Positions 15,730-24,502 of a stretch of 64,000 bases of DNA are shown here, in pieces. The stretch's first letter is position 1. Every line of letters starts with the position of its first letter. Source of the stretch: SVTX01 sp045542075 (lineage in GTDB: Bacteria > Bacillota > Clostridia > Oscillospirales > CAG-272); contig JAZQKI010000047.1 of assembly GCA_045542075.1 (NCBI GenBank), forward strand, positions 12,726 through 76,725. The letters run 5' to 3'. The notes below the pieces were generated by a model. It was given only the letters and a program-made list of their open reading frames with translations, did no database searches and was not told where the DNA came from. The position numbers and the translations under genes are program-made.

Positions 15730-16773
15730 ATGTCTTGGTTCAATACTGACGGAAAAATGTCCGAAAATATACTTTTCTCCAAGTTCACATACACCAGAAA
15801 TCTGTCTGGATTGTTTTTCTCGGGCAATCGACAAAAGCAGATTTCCGATGTGATAGCTCGAGCGGAATCAATACTCAAAAAGAATGGTTTTCATACCTGC
15901 AAAATAGAAAAATCAGCAAAAAATACGGCGATGTCTTATTGTGAGCGGCAATACGCGGAGCAGGATTTTTGCTCGTTTCCCTATGACAAGGCAATTTTCT
16001 TTAACGAGCCATGCAGTCTCAGTATATCGGTGGGCGGCACAAATCTCATCAATATATACGCTATTTTACCCGGCGCATCTGTGCGTGACGCCTATAAAAT
16101 ATCAAGCTCGGCGGAGGAGCTGCTTGACTCCGAGTTTGACTTTGCATACGACGAGTCATTTGGATTTCTCTCCCCCGTCCCCGTAATGTGCGGCAGCGGT
16201 ATAAGGATAAGCTGTGCTCTTTACCTGCCTCTGCTCTTGCGCGCGGGCAAAATCCCATATATCTGCCACTCATTGTCCGAGCTCGGAATATCTTTGTATC
16301 CGCTATTTTCGCAGGATGCCGCAGGAGATATATTTATTATGACATATTCGCCGCCCATGTCCGCGGACGAGTTCAGGTCGGTTGAAATATTTGAAAAATT
16401 GATGCTTGATATAGCTTCTCTTGAAAAAGAAGAATTAAAGACGCTGGGAACGGACAAAACTTTTAATATTGCCGAGAGAGGCTCGCGTGCTTTGGGCATG
16501 CTCGCGTATTCCAACTCACTCACTGAAGCAGAGCTTATTTCTCTTATCTCGGAGATTCGCCTGTGTCTCTCGGCAGGATGTGACGGAAAGCTTACAAAGT
16601 CCGTGTCTCCGTCATCGCTGAATAGTATTATGTTCGATTCCCTTTCATTCTCACTGCTTGCAGGCTCGCGGGAGCGTATCACCTGCAGATCTGAGCTTGA
16701 TCGCGAGCGTGCCGCACAGGTGCGCAGACAAATAAATTCACTTCCCGAAAGGAATGCTCTTATAGCTACATAA
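15730..16773 (+). CDS. McsB-like protein, predicted inactive arginine kinase (pseudokinase)
   Basis: A 347-residue full-length, intact relative of McsB. Colinearity with McsB is plain: NILFSKFTYTRNLSGL matches the ATP-site segment, ILPGASVRDAYKISS matches LFPGxQLxEAxKxAN, FDFAYDESFGFLSPVP matches DYAFNEQRGYLTSCP, and CGSGIRISCALYLP matches VGTGLRASVMxHLP. Nearly every catalytic element is changed: SRIRLARN is SKFTYTRN, NEEDHIR is VGGTNLIN, SCPTNVGTG is PVPVMCGSG, and the GEGSEA loop is LFSQDAAG. Strong RBS (AGGAGG, start at 15730). The open frame between mcsA and clpC argues for a retained non-catalytic role, for example ClpC adaptor or McsA binder. That role is inferred. Confidence 0.8.
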   Translation: MSWFNTDGKMSENILFSKFTYTRNLSGLFFSGNRQKQISDVIARAESILKKNGFHTCKIEKSAKNTAMSYCERQYAEQDFCSFPYDKAIFFNEPCSLSISVGGTNLINIYAILPGASVRDAYKISSSAEELLDSEFDFAYDESFGFLSPVPVMCGSGIRISCALYLPLLLRAGKIPYICHSLSELGISLYPLFSQDAAGDIFIMTYSPPMSADEFRSVEIFEKLMLDIASLEKEELKTLGTDKTFNIAERGSRALGMLAYSNSLTEAELISLISEIRLCLSAGCDGKLTKSVSPSSLNSIMFDSLSFSLLAGSRERITCRSELDRERAAQVRRQINSLPERNALIAT

Positions 16774-16793
16774 ATTAAAATTCGGAGATAAAA

Positions 16794-19196
16794 ATGGCAG
16801 TAAAATTCACACCAAAGGCGCAAAGCATTCTTTCAAAAACAAACAGCATTTCAAGGGATCTCGGACATTCATATGTCGGCACGGAGCATCTGCTCCTTGG
16901 AATCATCAAAACCCAGGGCTGCATCGCGTCAGAAATACTGAAGTCACGCGGAGCAGACGAGGTGTCCGTTGCTAAAAAAATAAATGCATTGAACGGCGAT
17001 ATCAGTTCCCGTCCCATATCGGATATCGAGCTTACCCCAAGCCTTAAGTCAATTATCAACAACGCCTCAAAAAAGGCATCCGCCTTAAGTCAACGATTTG
17101 TCGGAAGCGAGCATTTACTCCTATCGCTCGTATGTGAGGATGGCTGCGTGGCAACAAGAATACTTGAGAGTCTTGGGATCTCAAGCATCGGTATAAAAAA
17201 TGACGTCGAGCATTTTATCAGCTTAGCTCCAAGCACTGCATCTTCTTATGATGAAGATGTGAATGAGATGGGTGAAACACTGTCGCGATACGGCAAGGAT
17301 CTGACACAGCTCGCCGCAAGCGGAAGGCTTGAGCCTGTCATTGGCAGAGCTCAGCAGACCGATCGGCTCATTCGGGTTCTATGTCGCAAAAGTAAAAACA
17401 ACCCTTGTCTTATCGGCGAGCCGGGAGTTGGAAAAACCGCGATAGTCGAGGGGCTAGCGGACAAAATAATCCGTGGGCACGTGCCGGAGCCTTTACTCGG
17501 AAAGAAAATCATTTCCGTGGATCTGTCACGAATGATCTCGGGCGCGAAATACCGAGGAGAGTTTGAGGAAAGGCTCAAATCTCTATTAAACGAGGTCGAG
17601 TCCCGCGATGATATCATTTTATTTGTGGACGAGCTTCACACAATAGTCGGCGCGGGCGCGGCTGAAGGCGCGCTTGACGCGGCAAATATCATAAAGCCCG
17701 CCCTGTCCCGCGGTGAGATACAGATGATAGGCGCGACAACCATTGAGGAATATCGCAAGCACATCGAGAAGGACGCGGCGCTTGAGCGCCGCTTTCAAGC
17801 TGTGACCGTAAGCGAGACCAATCGGGCTGAAACGCTTGAGATACTCAAGGGTCTGCGCAAAAAATACGAGGAGCATCACAAGCTCCGCATCTCCGACGAG
17901 GCGCTCTGCGCCGCAATAGATATGTCGGTAAGATATATAAACGACCGTTTCTTGCCCGACAAGGCTATAGACGTACTTGACGAGGCTGCTGCGGCTCTGC
18001 GTCTGAGCGAAATATCCCGAAAGAAAAAGAGCGATTCTCTTGAGATTGAGCTAAAGAAGGTGCAAAAGGACAAGGAGGTTGCCGCGGTGTCGGGGGACAT
18101 TGAGCTGGCAAGATCTCTGCGCGAGCGGGAGATAAGGATTGCCGAAAAAATCAATTTTGAGCACGAAAATCAAGAAAAAAAGCCACGGCGCAGTGTTCTG
18201 CGCGCGGCTCATATAGCCGATACTATCACAAGGCAAACGGGTATACCCGTCTCAAAAATTATGGAGGAGGATTCGCAAAGACTCCTTAATCTCTCGAGCG
18301 AGCTGTCGGCGCAGATAATCGGTCAGGACGAGGCAATAAATCAGATCTCTCGCGCGATACGCAGAGGTCGCACGGGGCTCAAGGACCCCTCCCGTCCCAT
18401 TGGCTCGTTTATTTTCGCAGGCGCGACGGGTGTGGGAAAAACACAACTCTGCAAGGCGCTTGCAGTCTCGCTTTTCGGCAGCGAAAAATCGCTTATCCGC
18501 ATTGATATGTCGGAATATATGGAGCGACACAGCGTGTCGAAGCTTATCGGCTCGCCGCCAGGGTATATAGGTCACGGCGAGGGCGGAATACTCACCGAAA
18601 AGGTCAAGCGCGCGCCCTACTCAATCATTCTGCTTGACGAGATAGAAAAGGCGCACCCCGACATCTTCAACATTTTGCTCCAGATACTTGACGACGGTAT
18701 TCTGACCGACTCCTGCGGACGAAAAATCGACTTTAAGAACACGGTGATAATTATGACGTCGAACATCGGAGCTCGCAACATCACAAAGAACACGCTTGGA
18801 TTTGGTGCGTCGGACACAAACGACTTTTCGGGAGAGAAAAGCGAGATAATGAGCGAGATAAAGCGGACGTTTTCGCCTGAGTTTATAAACCGCGTGGACA
18901 ATATTATAGTGTTCAGACGGCTTACTGTCGAGGATATGACGGCTATAACGAAAAACCTGCTTAACGGCCTTGTAGGGCAGATGAAAAAAATGAAGATTGA
19001 GCTTGAGTATGACAACTCGGTTTGCGAGTATATAGCCAAAATCTCGCAAGCCGAAAGCCTCGGCGCGCGACCAATAAAGCGCAATATTACACGTCTTATA
19101 GAGGACAAAATATCCGAAAAGCTCCTCACAGGCGAGCTGAAATCGGGAGGCAAGGTGAGACTTTCGGTTGAGGGGGATAACATTATTCTGTCGTAG
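16794..19196 (+). CDS. clpC: ATP-dependent Clp protease ATP-binding subunit ClpC
   Basis: ClpC is the two-ring AAA+ unfoldase that partners ClpP. The 800-residue product has two Clp_N repeats (about residues 1-145) and NBD1 with GEPGVGKT and LFVDELHTIVGAG. A middle domain carries a UVR-like motif (ELARSLREREIRIAEKI), and NBD2 has GATGVGKT and IILLDEIEKAHPDIF. The tip LGFG at the NBD2 loop is the ClpP-docking tripeptide region. It lies 20 bases after the mcsB-like gene, with GGAGA before the start. The stop codon overlaps the edge of a repeat at 19192. Confidence 0.96.
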   Translation: MAVKFTPKAQSILSKTNSISRDLGHSYVGTEHLLLGIIKTQGCIASEILKSRGADEVSVAKKINALNGDISSRPISDIELTPSLKSIINNASKKASALSQRFVGSEHLLLSLVCEDGCVATRILESLGISSIGIKNDVEHFISLAPSTASSYDEDVNEMGETLSRYGKDLTQLAASGRLEPVIGRAQQTDRLIRVLCRKSKNNPCLIGEPGVGKTAIVEGLADKIIRGHVPEPLLGKKIISVDLSRMISGAKYRGEFEERLKSLLNEVESRDDIILFVDELHTIVGAGAAEGALDAANIIKPALSRGEIQMIGATTIEEYRKHIEKDAALERRFQAVTVSETNRAETLEILKGLRKKYEEHHKLRISDEALCAAIDMSVRYINDRFLPDKAIDVLDEAAAALRLSEISRKKKSDSLEIELKKVQKDKEVAAVSGDIELARSLREREIRIAEKINFEHENQEKKPRRSVLRAAHIADTITRQTGIPVSKIMEEDSQRLLNLSSELSAQIIGQDEAINQISRAIRRGRTGLKDPSRPIGSFIFAGATGVGKTQLCKALAVSLFGSEKSLIRIDMSEYMERHSVSKLIGSPPGYIGHGEGGILTEKVKRAPYSIILLDEIEKAHPDIFNILLQILDDGILTDSCGRKIDFKNTVIIMTSNIGARNITKNTLGFGASDTNDFSGEKSEIMSEIKRTFSPEFINRVDNIIVFRRLTVEDMTAITKNLLNGLVGQMKKMKIELEYDNSVCEYIAKISQAESLGARPIKRNITRLIEDKISEKLLTGELKSGGKVRLSVEGDNIILS

Positions 19197-19270
19197 GGCG
19201 GCGGCTTGCTGCCGCCGTGTATAATCGATAACCGATTATTTGCGGGCTGTCGTGGGCGCCAGCCCCTACG
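19192..19270. repeat. Palindromic intergenic repeat (GTAGGG...CCCTAC family), copy 1
   Basis: Begins with CGTAGGG at 19192-19198, inside the last codons of clpC, and ends with CCCTACG at 19264-19270. Internal GC-rich hairpins include CGGCGGC/GCCGCCG (about 19199-19217) and GGGCTG...CAGCCC near 19244-19266. The ends match the repeat at 28843-28902. It may double as the clpC terminator. Inferred to be a dispersed non-coding repeat. Confidence 0.6.
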
Positions 19271-19333
19271 GATAATCGGATATCATTTTTCATGTTGACT
19301 ATATTATTATGTCTTAGGGGCTCTGTCATCTTG

Positions 19334-19544
19334 TTAGCCTTCTCCAGCAGAGAAGGGGGACCGCTTGCGGTGGATGAGGAGAGCCTTATTTTTGAGTGTA
19401 ATCTATCCGTTTGATTATTTCGATGTGGAGGATAAAGTTTCATTTTATTTGTCAATGAGTAATCAAATAGACACTTCATTATCTGAAGTGGTACTCTCCT
19501 CATCGTCGGCTTCGCCGCCACCTTCCCCCGCTGGGGAAGGCTAT
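19334..19544. mobile_element. MITE-like element with about 50-bp terminal inverted repeats
   Basis: The left end (19334-19383, beginning TTAGCCTTCTCCAGCAGAGA and ending GATGAGGAGAG) is the inverted counterpart of the right end (19494-19544, ending CCCCGCTGGGGAAGGCTAT). The roughly 110-bp AT-rich interior has no gene and includes a small hairpin (CACTTCA...TGAAGTG). Size and structure fit a non-autonomous miniature element. No transposase is present in the window. It fills most of the 416-base gene-free stretch between clpC and galM. Confidence 0.65.
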
Positions 19545-19576
19545 TTTACAAGTAATCGAATACCAATAACATAACA

Positions 19577-19601
19577 AAAGGCGGTGCGATGCACCGCCTT
19601 T
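19577..19601 (-). terminator. Terminator after galM
   Basis: An 11-bp stem AAAGGCGGTGC / GCACCGCCTTT with a 3-base loop, just past the galM stop. Nearly the same hairpin sequence ends the ABC importer operon at 25079-25104. Confidence 0.7.
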
Positions 19602-19612
19602 GTTATTTAATT

Positions 19613-20653
19613 TCATTTCACAAAAAACTCAAACGTTGTTTCCCTTTCGTAAAGCTCCCCTGCTTTGAGGATGGGATTTGTGAAATTTTTATGGTTCATA
19701 CTGTCGGGCATTATCTGTGTTTCCAGACAAAAGGCGCTCTGCGGTGACTGCGGATAATTGCCCTTGAAGGGGTATTTTTCATTGGTCAGGAAATTTCCCG
19801 TATAGAACTGCACGCAGGGCTGATTTGTGTAAACTCTCATTTCTCTGCCGCTTGTCTTTTCGCAGACCTCAATTTTAGGGCAGGACGCGTCTATATCCTC
19901 AAACACAAGACAATGGTCGTAGCCGCCTGCAATTTTTAAGTCGTTGTCTGAAAAGTCAAAGTCTCTGCCAATGGTTTTGGGCGTTCTGAAATCAAAGGGG
20001 TTTCTCTCCACGCTCTTAATCTCGCCCGTAGGGATCAGACTCTCATCGGTGGGCAGATAGCTATGCGCGTGGATGCAGACCTCGTGGTCAAGCACATTGC
20101 CGCTATTAAATCCCGCGAGGTTAAAATACGTGTGATTTGTGAGGTTTATCACGGTATTCTTGTCGCTCTGCGCTCTGTATTTCAAGGTTATTCTGCCGCC
20201 GCAGACTGTGTATTCAACGCTGACGTTAAGATTTCCGGGATACCCCTCCTCGCCGTCGGGAGAAAAATAGGAAAATTTCACGCTGCACTCGCCCGTTATC
20301 TCTGACCTCCAGACCTTGTGCGAAAATCCGACCTTGCCACCGTGGAGATGGTTTTCACCGTTATTACAATATAGGCTGTACTCTGCTCCGTCAAGCGTGA
20401 ATTTACCCTTGTTTATTCTGTTTGCCCATCTGCCGACGACCGCTCCCTGATATCCGTCGCCCTCTATATAAGAATCAAGGTCATCATAGCCGCAGATAAT
20501 ATCGGTATATACTCCGTCCTTGTCAGGGGCAAAAAGCGACACCATAGCCGCACCAAGCTCCATAACAGAGAGCTTTATGCCGTCGCTCTCAATGTCGTAT
20601 ATACACACGTCCTCACCGCTTGGCGTTTGTCCAAATAATCTTTTAGAAATCAT
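19613..20653 (-). CDS. galM: Aldose 1-epimerase
   Basis: GalM interconverts alpha and beta anomers of galactose and glucose, feeding the Leloir pathway. The 346-residue product shows the family motifs GRWANRINKGKF, YCNNGENHLHGG with the conserved His, and NLTNHTYFNLAG with the second His. AGGYDHCLVF and the C-terminal CLETQIMPDSMNH, whose Glu is the likely base, follow. The ATG at 20653 is used because GGTGA lies just upstream and it abuts the galE stop. A longer frame starting at 20785 would overlap galE. Last gene of a nucleotidyltransferase-galE-galM operon. Confidence 0.93.
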   Translation of the reverse strand: MISKRLFGQTPSGEDVCIYDIESDGIKLSVMELGAAMVSLFAPDKDGVYTDIICGYDDLDSYIEGDGYQGAVVGRWANRINKGKFTLDGAEYSLYCNNGENHLHGGKVGFSHKVWRSEITGECSVKFSYFSPDGEEGYPGNLNVSVEYTVCGGRITLKYRAQSDKNTVINLTNHTYFNLAGFNSGNVLDHEVCIHAHSYLPTDESLIPTGEIKSVERNPFDFRTPKTIGRDFDFSDNDLKIAGGYDHCLVFEDIDASCPKIEVCEKTSGREMRVYTNQPCVQFYTGNFLTNEKYPFKGNYPQSPQSAFCLETQIMPDSMNHKNFTNPILKAGELYERETTFEFFVK

Positions 20654-20654
20654 A

Positions 20655-21674
20655 TTATTCACCGTATCCATCGGGGTTTTTGGTCTGCCAGTTGTGCGAA
20701 TCAGCGCACATCTCGTATATGCCGTACTCCGCTCTCCAACCGAGTATTTCAGCGGCCTTCGTGGGATCAGCGTAGCACTCGTCAATATCTCCCGCGCGGC
20801 GACCGCAGATACGGTAGTTTATCTTCACGCCCGACGCCTGCTCATACGCGTTCACTACGTCAAGCACAGAATAGCCCTTGCCCGTACCGATGTTGAAATA
20901 GTCGAGTCCGCGTCTTTCCTTTATGGACTCAAGCGCGCAGAGGTGAGCTTTTGCAAGGTCAACCACGTGTATATAATCACGCACACCCGTGCCGTCGTGT
21001 GTGTTGTAATCGTTGCCGAACACATTGAGAATAGGAAGCTTGCCGACAGCGACCTTTGTGACGTACGGCAAAAGGTTGTTGGGTATTCCCTTGGGGTCCT
21101 CTCCGATAAGTCCGCTCTTATGCGCGCCGATAGGATTGAAATAGCGCAGAACAGAGATATTCCACTCGTTGTCCGCGGTATAGAGAGCTTCAAGCATCTT
21201 TTCAATTATTATCTTTGTTTCTCCGTAAGGATTAGTCGCGTGACCTACCTTTGCATCCTCGCGTATCGGTACGCACTCGGGAGTGCCGTAGACCGTTGCG
21301 GACGACGAGAAAACTATGGTCTTTACGTTATGCGCCCTCATGGCTTCAAGGAGCGTCAGCGTACCTGTGACGTTATTGTGGAAATATTCAAGGGGCTTTT
21401 GCACCGACTCGCCAACCGCCTTGAGTCCCGCAAAATGTATGCAGCTGTCAATCTCGGGGTTTTCCTCGAAAATTCTGTCAAGCGCAGCTCTGTCAAGAAT
21501 ATCCGCCTCGTAGAGCTTTGCGTCCTTTCCTGTTATTTCTTTTATTCTGTCGAGCACCACGGGCTTACTGTTTGAAAAGTTGTCAACAATAACCACGTCA
21601 TATCCCGCCTCAAGAAATTCAACCACCGCGTGCGAGCCTATAAAGCCCGTTCCACCTGTAATAAGTACTGACAT
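20655..21674 (-). CDS. galE: UDP-glucose 4-epimerase
   Basis: GalE is the NAD-dependent short-chain dehydrogenase that interconverts UDP-glucose and UDP-galactose. The 339-residue product has the Rossmann glycine motif GGTGFIGSH at the N-terminus, the catalytic SSSATVYG and NPYGETK (Tyr-x-x-x-Lys pair), and RYFNPIGAH. It lies in the middle of the operon: 13 bases after the nucleotidyltransferase and directly abutting galM. No galK or galT is in the window, so the operon may serve sugar-nucleotide supply and anomer conversion rather than full galactose breakdown. Confidence 0.95.
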   Translation of the reverse strand: MSVLITGGTGFIGSHAVVEFLEAGYDVVIVDNFSNSKPVVLDRIKEITGKDAKLYEADILDRAALDRIFEENPEIDSCIHFAGLKAVGESVQKPLEYFHNNVTGTLTLLEAMRAHNVKTIVFSSSATVYGTPECVPIREDAKVGHATNPYGETKIIIEKMLEALYTADNEWNISVLRYFNPIGAHKSGLIGEDPKGIPNNLLPYVTKVAVGKLPILNVFGNDYNTHDGTGVRDYIHVVDLAKAHLCALESIKERRGLDYFNIGTGKGYSVLDVVNAYEQASGVKINYRICGRRAGDIDECYADPTKAAEILGWRAEYGIYEMCADSHNWQTKNPDGYGE

Positions 21675-21687
21675 TTTTCTCTCTCCT

Positions 21688-22590
21688 TTACTTTGTCCAA
21701 AGTCCTTTTTTATATTTTCCGTTGTTTATCATCTCGCATATACTTTCCACCACTCGCGGCTTATCATCGGGATATGTCACTCCGTACCATTTTGCAGTGG
21801 TAGTATAAACGCTCACGTCACATCTTCCCTCTTTCATCATAGCATCAATTACTATGGGAAGATATATCTCCTTTTTGAGCGGGTCACCGCTCTCATCCGC
21901 CATAAACTCACGCATTTTTGACTTAATATATGGGAAAATTGCGGGTGTAAGTCCCCAACAGTTCATAGAGACCACACTGTCACCGCACAGAGATATCCAA
22001 CCGTTTCCGTCAAAATATTCCGCGTCCTTGCCGCAGATCCGCACCTTTGTTCTTTCATTTATCTCAACAAGCGCACCCTTCTCATCCATAGTACAAACTC
22101 CGCGGGACACCGTACCGTTTTCGGTAAGTGTGTTTTTGAGGATATACCCTATCATGCAAAAATCCGTATCTGCCTTACCGGACGAAAGATGCCGAGCAAG
22201 ACGGACAAAGGCGTCCCTGCCGTAAAAATCGTCGGCATTGATCACAGCAAATTTGTCGTTTCCGATCGCGTCCTCGGCGCAAAGCAGAGCGTGCGCAGTT
22301 CCCCAGGGCTTGACTCTGCCCTCGGGTACTGTGAAACCATCCGGAATATTGTCTATCTCCTGAAATGCATACTCCGTTTTGATAAATGGCTCAACGCGAG
22401 ATCCGATAGTCTCTCGGAAAAGCTCAAAATTCTCTTTCTTGATTATGAAAACAACTTTATCAAATCCTGCCTTTATTGCGTCATAAACCGAAAAATCTAT
22501 GATAAATTCACGATTTTCTGTTATAGGGTCAAGCTGCTTGAGCCCACCGTACCGCGAGCCCATGCCTGCCGCAAGAATTACAAGCGTCAT
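21688..22590 (-). CDS. Sugar-phosphate nucleotidyltransferase family protein
   Basis: A 300-residue NTP-transferase-fold protein. It begins TLVILAAGMGSRYGGLKQLD, the nucleotide-binding loop, and has FAVINADDFYG (metal-binding Asp pair) and KPWGTAHALLCAED. This resembles hexose-1-phosphate uridylyl- or thymidylyl-transferases, and its position before galE and galM suggests that it makes the UDP-sugar for GalE, but the exact sugar and nucleotide are not certain. The ATG at 22590 is chosen for the GGAGGAT site 5 bases upstream over an ATG at 22602. Confidence 0.8.
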   Translation of the reverse strand: MTLVILAAGMGSRYGGLKQLDPITENREFIIDFSVYDAIKAGFDKVVFIIKKENFELFRETIGSRVEPFIKTEYAFQEIDNIPDGFTVPEGRVKPWGTAHALLCAEDAIGNDKFAVINADDFYGRDAFVRLARHLSSGKADTDFCMIGYILKNTLTENGTVSRGVCTMDEKGALVEINERTKVRICGKDAEYFDGNGWISLCGDSVVSMNCWGLTPAIFPYIKSKMREFMADESGDPLKKEIYLPIVIDAMMKEGRCDVSVYTTTAKWYGVTYPDDKPRVVESICEMINNGKYKKGLWTK

Positions 22591-22619
22591 AATATCCTCC
22601 AAATACCTTATACATTCTC

Positions 22620-22648
22620 ATTATATCACAAACACTTGAAAATGTATA
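22620..22648 (-). promoter_or_regulatory. Probable sigma-A promoter for the nucleotidyltransferase-galE-galM operon
   Basis: Minus strand: TATACA at 22643-22648 (4 of 6), 17-base spacer, TATAAT at 22620-22625. The leader is only about 20 bases. Confidence 0.55.
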
Positions 22649-22682
22649 TATTTTTTTGAAATTTTTATATAGAATTTGATTA

Positions 22683-22711
22683 TTGACAAACAATATTTTT
22701 GAGCGTATAAT
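22683..22711 (+). promoter_or_regulatory. Sigma-A promoter for the ABC importer operon
   Basis: TTGACA at 22683-22688, 17-base spacer, TATAAT at 22706-22711. Only about 40 bases separate the predicted transcript start from the first ATG, so there is no room for a riboswitch. Confidence 0.9.
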
Positions 22712-22758
22712 TGTATCGGACAATACGCTTTTTTATAAGAAAAGGAAGGCAAAATATA

Positions 22759-23748
22759 ATGAAAAAAACGGCTGAAATTTTATTGTCCGTTCTACTTGCG
22801 TTAATTCTGTCAGTTATGGCAGTCTCATGCAACGGCACGGACAAAAACAATCAAACGCCTGAAAAAATAAATATAGCGACATTGAGCGGCACAACGGGCT
22901 TTGGTATGGCAAAGCTAATATCTGACTCAAAGAATTCGCAATCTCAGCTAAATTACAGCATTGAGGTACAGACCGATCCAAGCCTTATTCAAGCCGCGCT
23001 TATAAGCGGCGAGCTTGATATCGCCACCCTGCCCACCAATGCGGCGGCAAATCTTTACGCAAAAACTAACGGCGGTATAAAAATACTTGCAACAAACACA
23101 CTCGGCGTGCTTTACGTAGTTGTAAACGAGGCAAATTCAGATATAAAATCCCTCTCAGACCTTGACGGCAAAACTGTTTTTTGTCCTGCGCAGAATCCCA
23201 CATTTATATTCAAGGGACTTTGCGATAAGGCGGGAGTCAACGTCAAGGTAGACAACACCTACGCCCAGCCCGCTGATCTGCGCACGGCGATTATTGCAGG
23301 TCAGGCAGATATCGCGATCCTTCCCGAGCCTATGGTGACTATCGCAATATCCGCAAATAAATCTCTGACCGCCGCGCTCGATATTACTGCAGAATGGGAC
23401 AAGGTGTTTCCCGAGGGCTCACTTGTACAGGGTTGCGTGGTCGCAAGAACCGAATTTATCGAGCAGTATCCCGAGGCGGTTGAGAAATTTCTCACTGAAT
23501 ACCGAGCTTCGGTAAATTACGTAAACCAAAATACAGGCGATGCGGCAAGGCTTATAGCCGAGACGGGCATTTTTGATAATGAAAATATAGCAAAAACAGC
23601 CATTCCGAAATGTAATATCAAATATGTTGACGGTGACGAGATGGCTGCCGCGCTTGACCTCTTTTTCAGTACACTTTATGACATAGATCCCAAGGCGGTG
23701 GGCGGCTCTGTTCCATCCGCGGATATATACTACAGGTTAAATGATTAA
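22759..23748 (+). CDS. ABC transporter substrate-binding lipoprotein (NMT1/SsuA-like)
   Basis: A 329-residue lipoprotein. It has a signal peptide with lipobox LSVMAVSC (Cys near residue 24), then the two-lobed NMT1/SsuA/ThiY-like fold, with INIATLSGTTGFGMAKL, ALISGELDIATLPTNAAANL, and ADIAILPEPMVTIAI near residues 190-205. The ligand could be a nitrate/sulfonate-type anion or a pyrimidine precursor of thiamine; the sequence alone does not say which. The ATG at 22759 has AAGGAAGG upstream. It overlaps the permease gene by 8 bases. Confidence 0.88.
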   Translation: MKKTAEILLSVLLALILSVMAVSCNGTDKNNQTPEKINIATLSGTTGFGMAKLISDSKNSQSQLNYSIEVQTDPSLIQAALISGELDIATLPTNAAANLYAKTNGGIKILATNTLGVLYVVVNEANSDIKSLSDLDGKTVFCPAQNPTFIFKGLCDKAGVNVKVDNTYAQPADLRTAIIAGQADIAILPEPMVTIAISANKSLTAALDITAEWDKVFPEGSLVQGCVVARTEFIEQYPEAVEKFLTEYRASVNYVNQNTGDAARLIAETGIFDNENIAKTAIPKCNIKYVDGDEMAAALDLFFSTLYDIDPKAVGGSVPSADIYYRLND

Positions 23749-24502
23749 AAAAATTCTAAAAACATCACTGATAATTCTATTTTGGGGTATTGTTTGGCAG
23801 GCACTGTCCATGATAGTCGGCAATCAGCTGCTGCTCCCCTCACCGCTAATAACTCTTAAAAGACTTTTCGAGCTTGCATGCACGCTTGAGTTTTACACAA
23901 TAATACTCCGTTCGCTTGTAAGAATACTTATAGGCACAGCAGCGGCAGTTATACTCGGAGTGCTTTTGGCGACAGCAAGCGCAAGGCTCAAGCTTTTGCA
24001 CGACTTCATATCACCTATTATGACGGTGATAAAGGCGGTCCCCGTGGTGTCGTTTATTCTGCTTCTGCTCTTGTGGCTGGGCAGAGACATTCTTCCGTCT
24101 ATCATTTCCGAGCTGATAGTTTTACCTATTGTTTGGACAAACGTTGAGGCGGGGATCCTTCAGACCGACAATAGTCTTATTGAGCTTGCGAAGGTCTATA
24201 AAATGAGCGGATGGAAGAAATTGCGCCATATTTACGCGCCGTCCGTGCTTCCCTATTTTATCTCATCTCTCAACTCATCCTTGGGTCTGGCGTGGAAGGC
24301 GGGAATTGCCGCAGAGGTGCTTGCCCTCCCCGTGATCGCGATAGGAAAGCAGATATATGAGTCCAAGCTTTATCTTGAAACAACCGATCTTTTTGCGTGG
24401 ACTCTGACCGTGATAATCATAAGCCTTATCATTGAAAAGCTTATTGTTTTCGCCATAAAAAAGGCAACCTCCGCTAAAATCAGGACGGGAGGCAGAGTAT
24501 GA
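23741..24502 (+). CDS. ABC transporter permease (SsuC/TauC type)
   Basis: A 253-residue integral membrane protein with about six helices. The binding-protein-dependent transport EAA loop is visible as ELAKVYKMSGWKKLRHIYAPSVLPYFISS, which docks on the ATPase. VGNQLLLPSPLITLKRLFEL near the N-terminus is typical of the NitT/TauT class. It overlaps both neighbours, by 8 and 4 bases, showing a single translationally coupled importer. Confidence 0.92.
   Translation: MIKKILKTSLIILFWGIVWQALSMIVGNQLLLPSPLITLKRLFELACTLEFYTIILRSLVRILIGTAAAVILGVLLATASARLKLLHDFISPIMTVIKAVPVVSFILLLLLWLGRDILPSIISELIVLPIVWTNVEAGILQTDNSLIELAKVYKMSGWKKLRHIYAPSVLPYFISSLNSSLGLAWKAGIAAEVLALPVIAIGKQIYESKLYLETTDLFAWTLTVIIISLIIEKLIVFAIKKATSAKIRTGGRV

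Noticed and set aside
19197..19612. Small coding genes in the clpC-galM gap.
   Set aside because: All open frames here read through inverted repeats and lack RBS and protein-like composition.
19613..20785. Longer GalM starting at 20785.
   Set aside because: Would overlap galE by 130 bases and adds a basic non-family N-terminus; GGTGA supports 20653.
22620..22758. Thiamine or other riboswitch before the ABC importer.
   Set aside because: Only about 40 bases lie between the consensus promoter and the start codon, too little for any known metabolite riboswitch.
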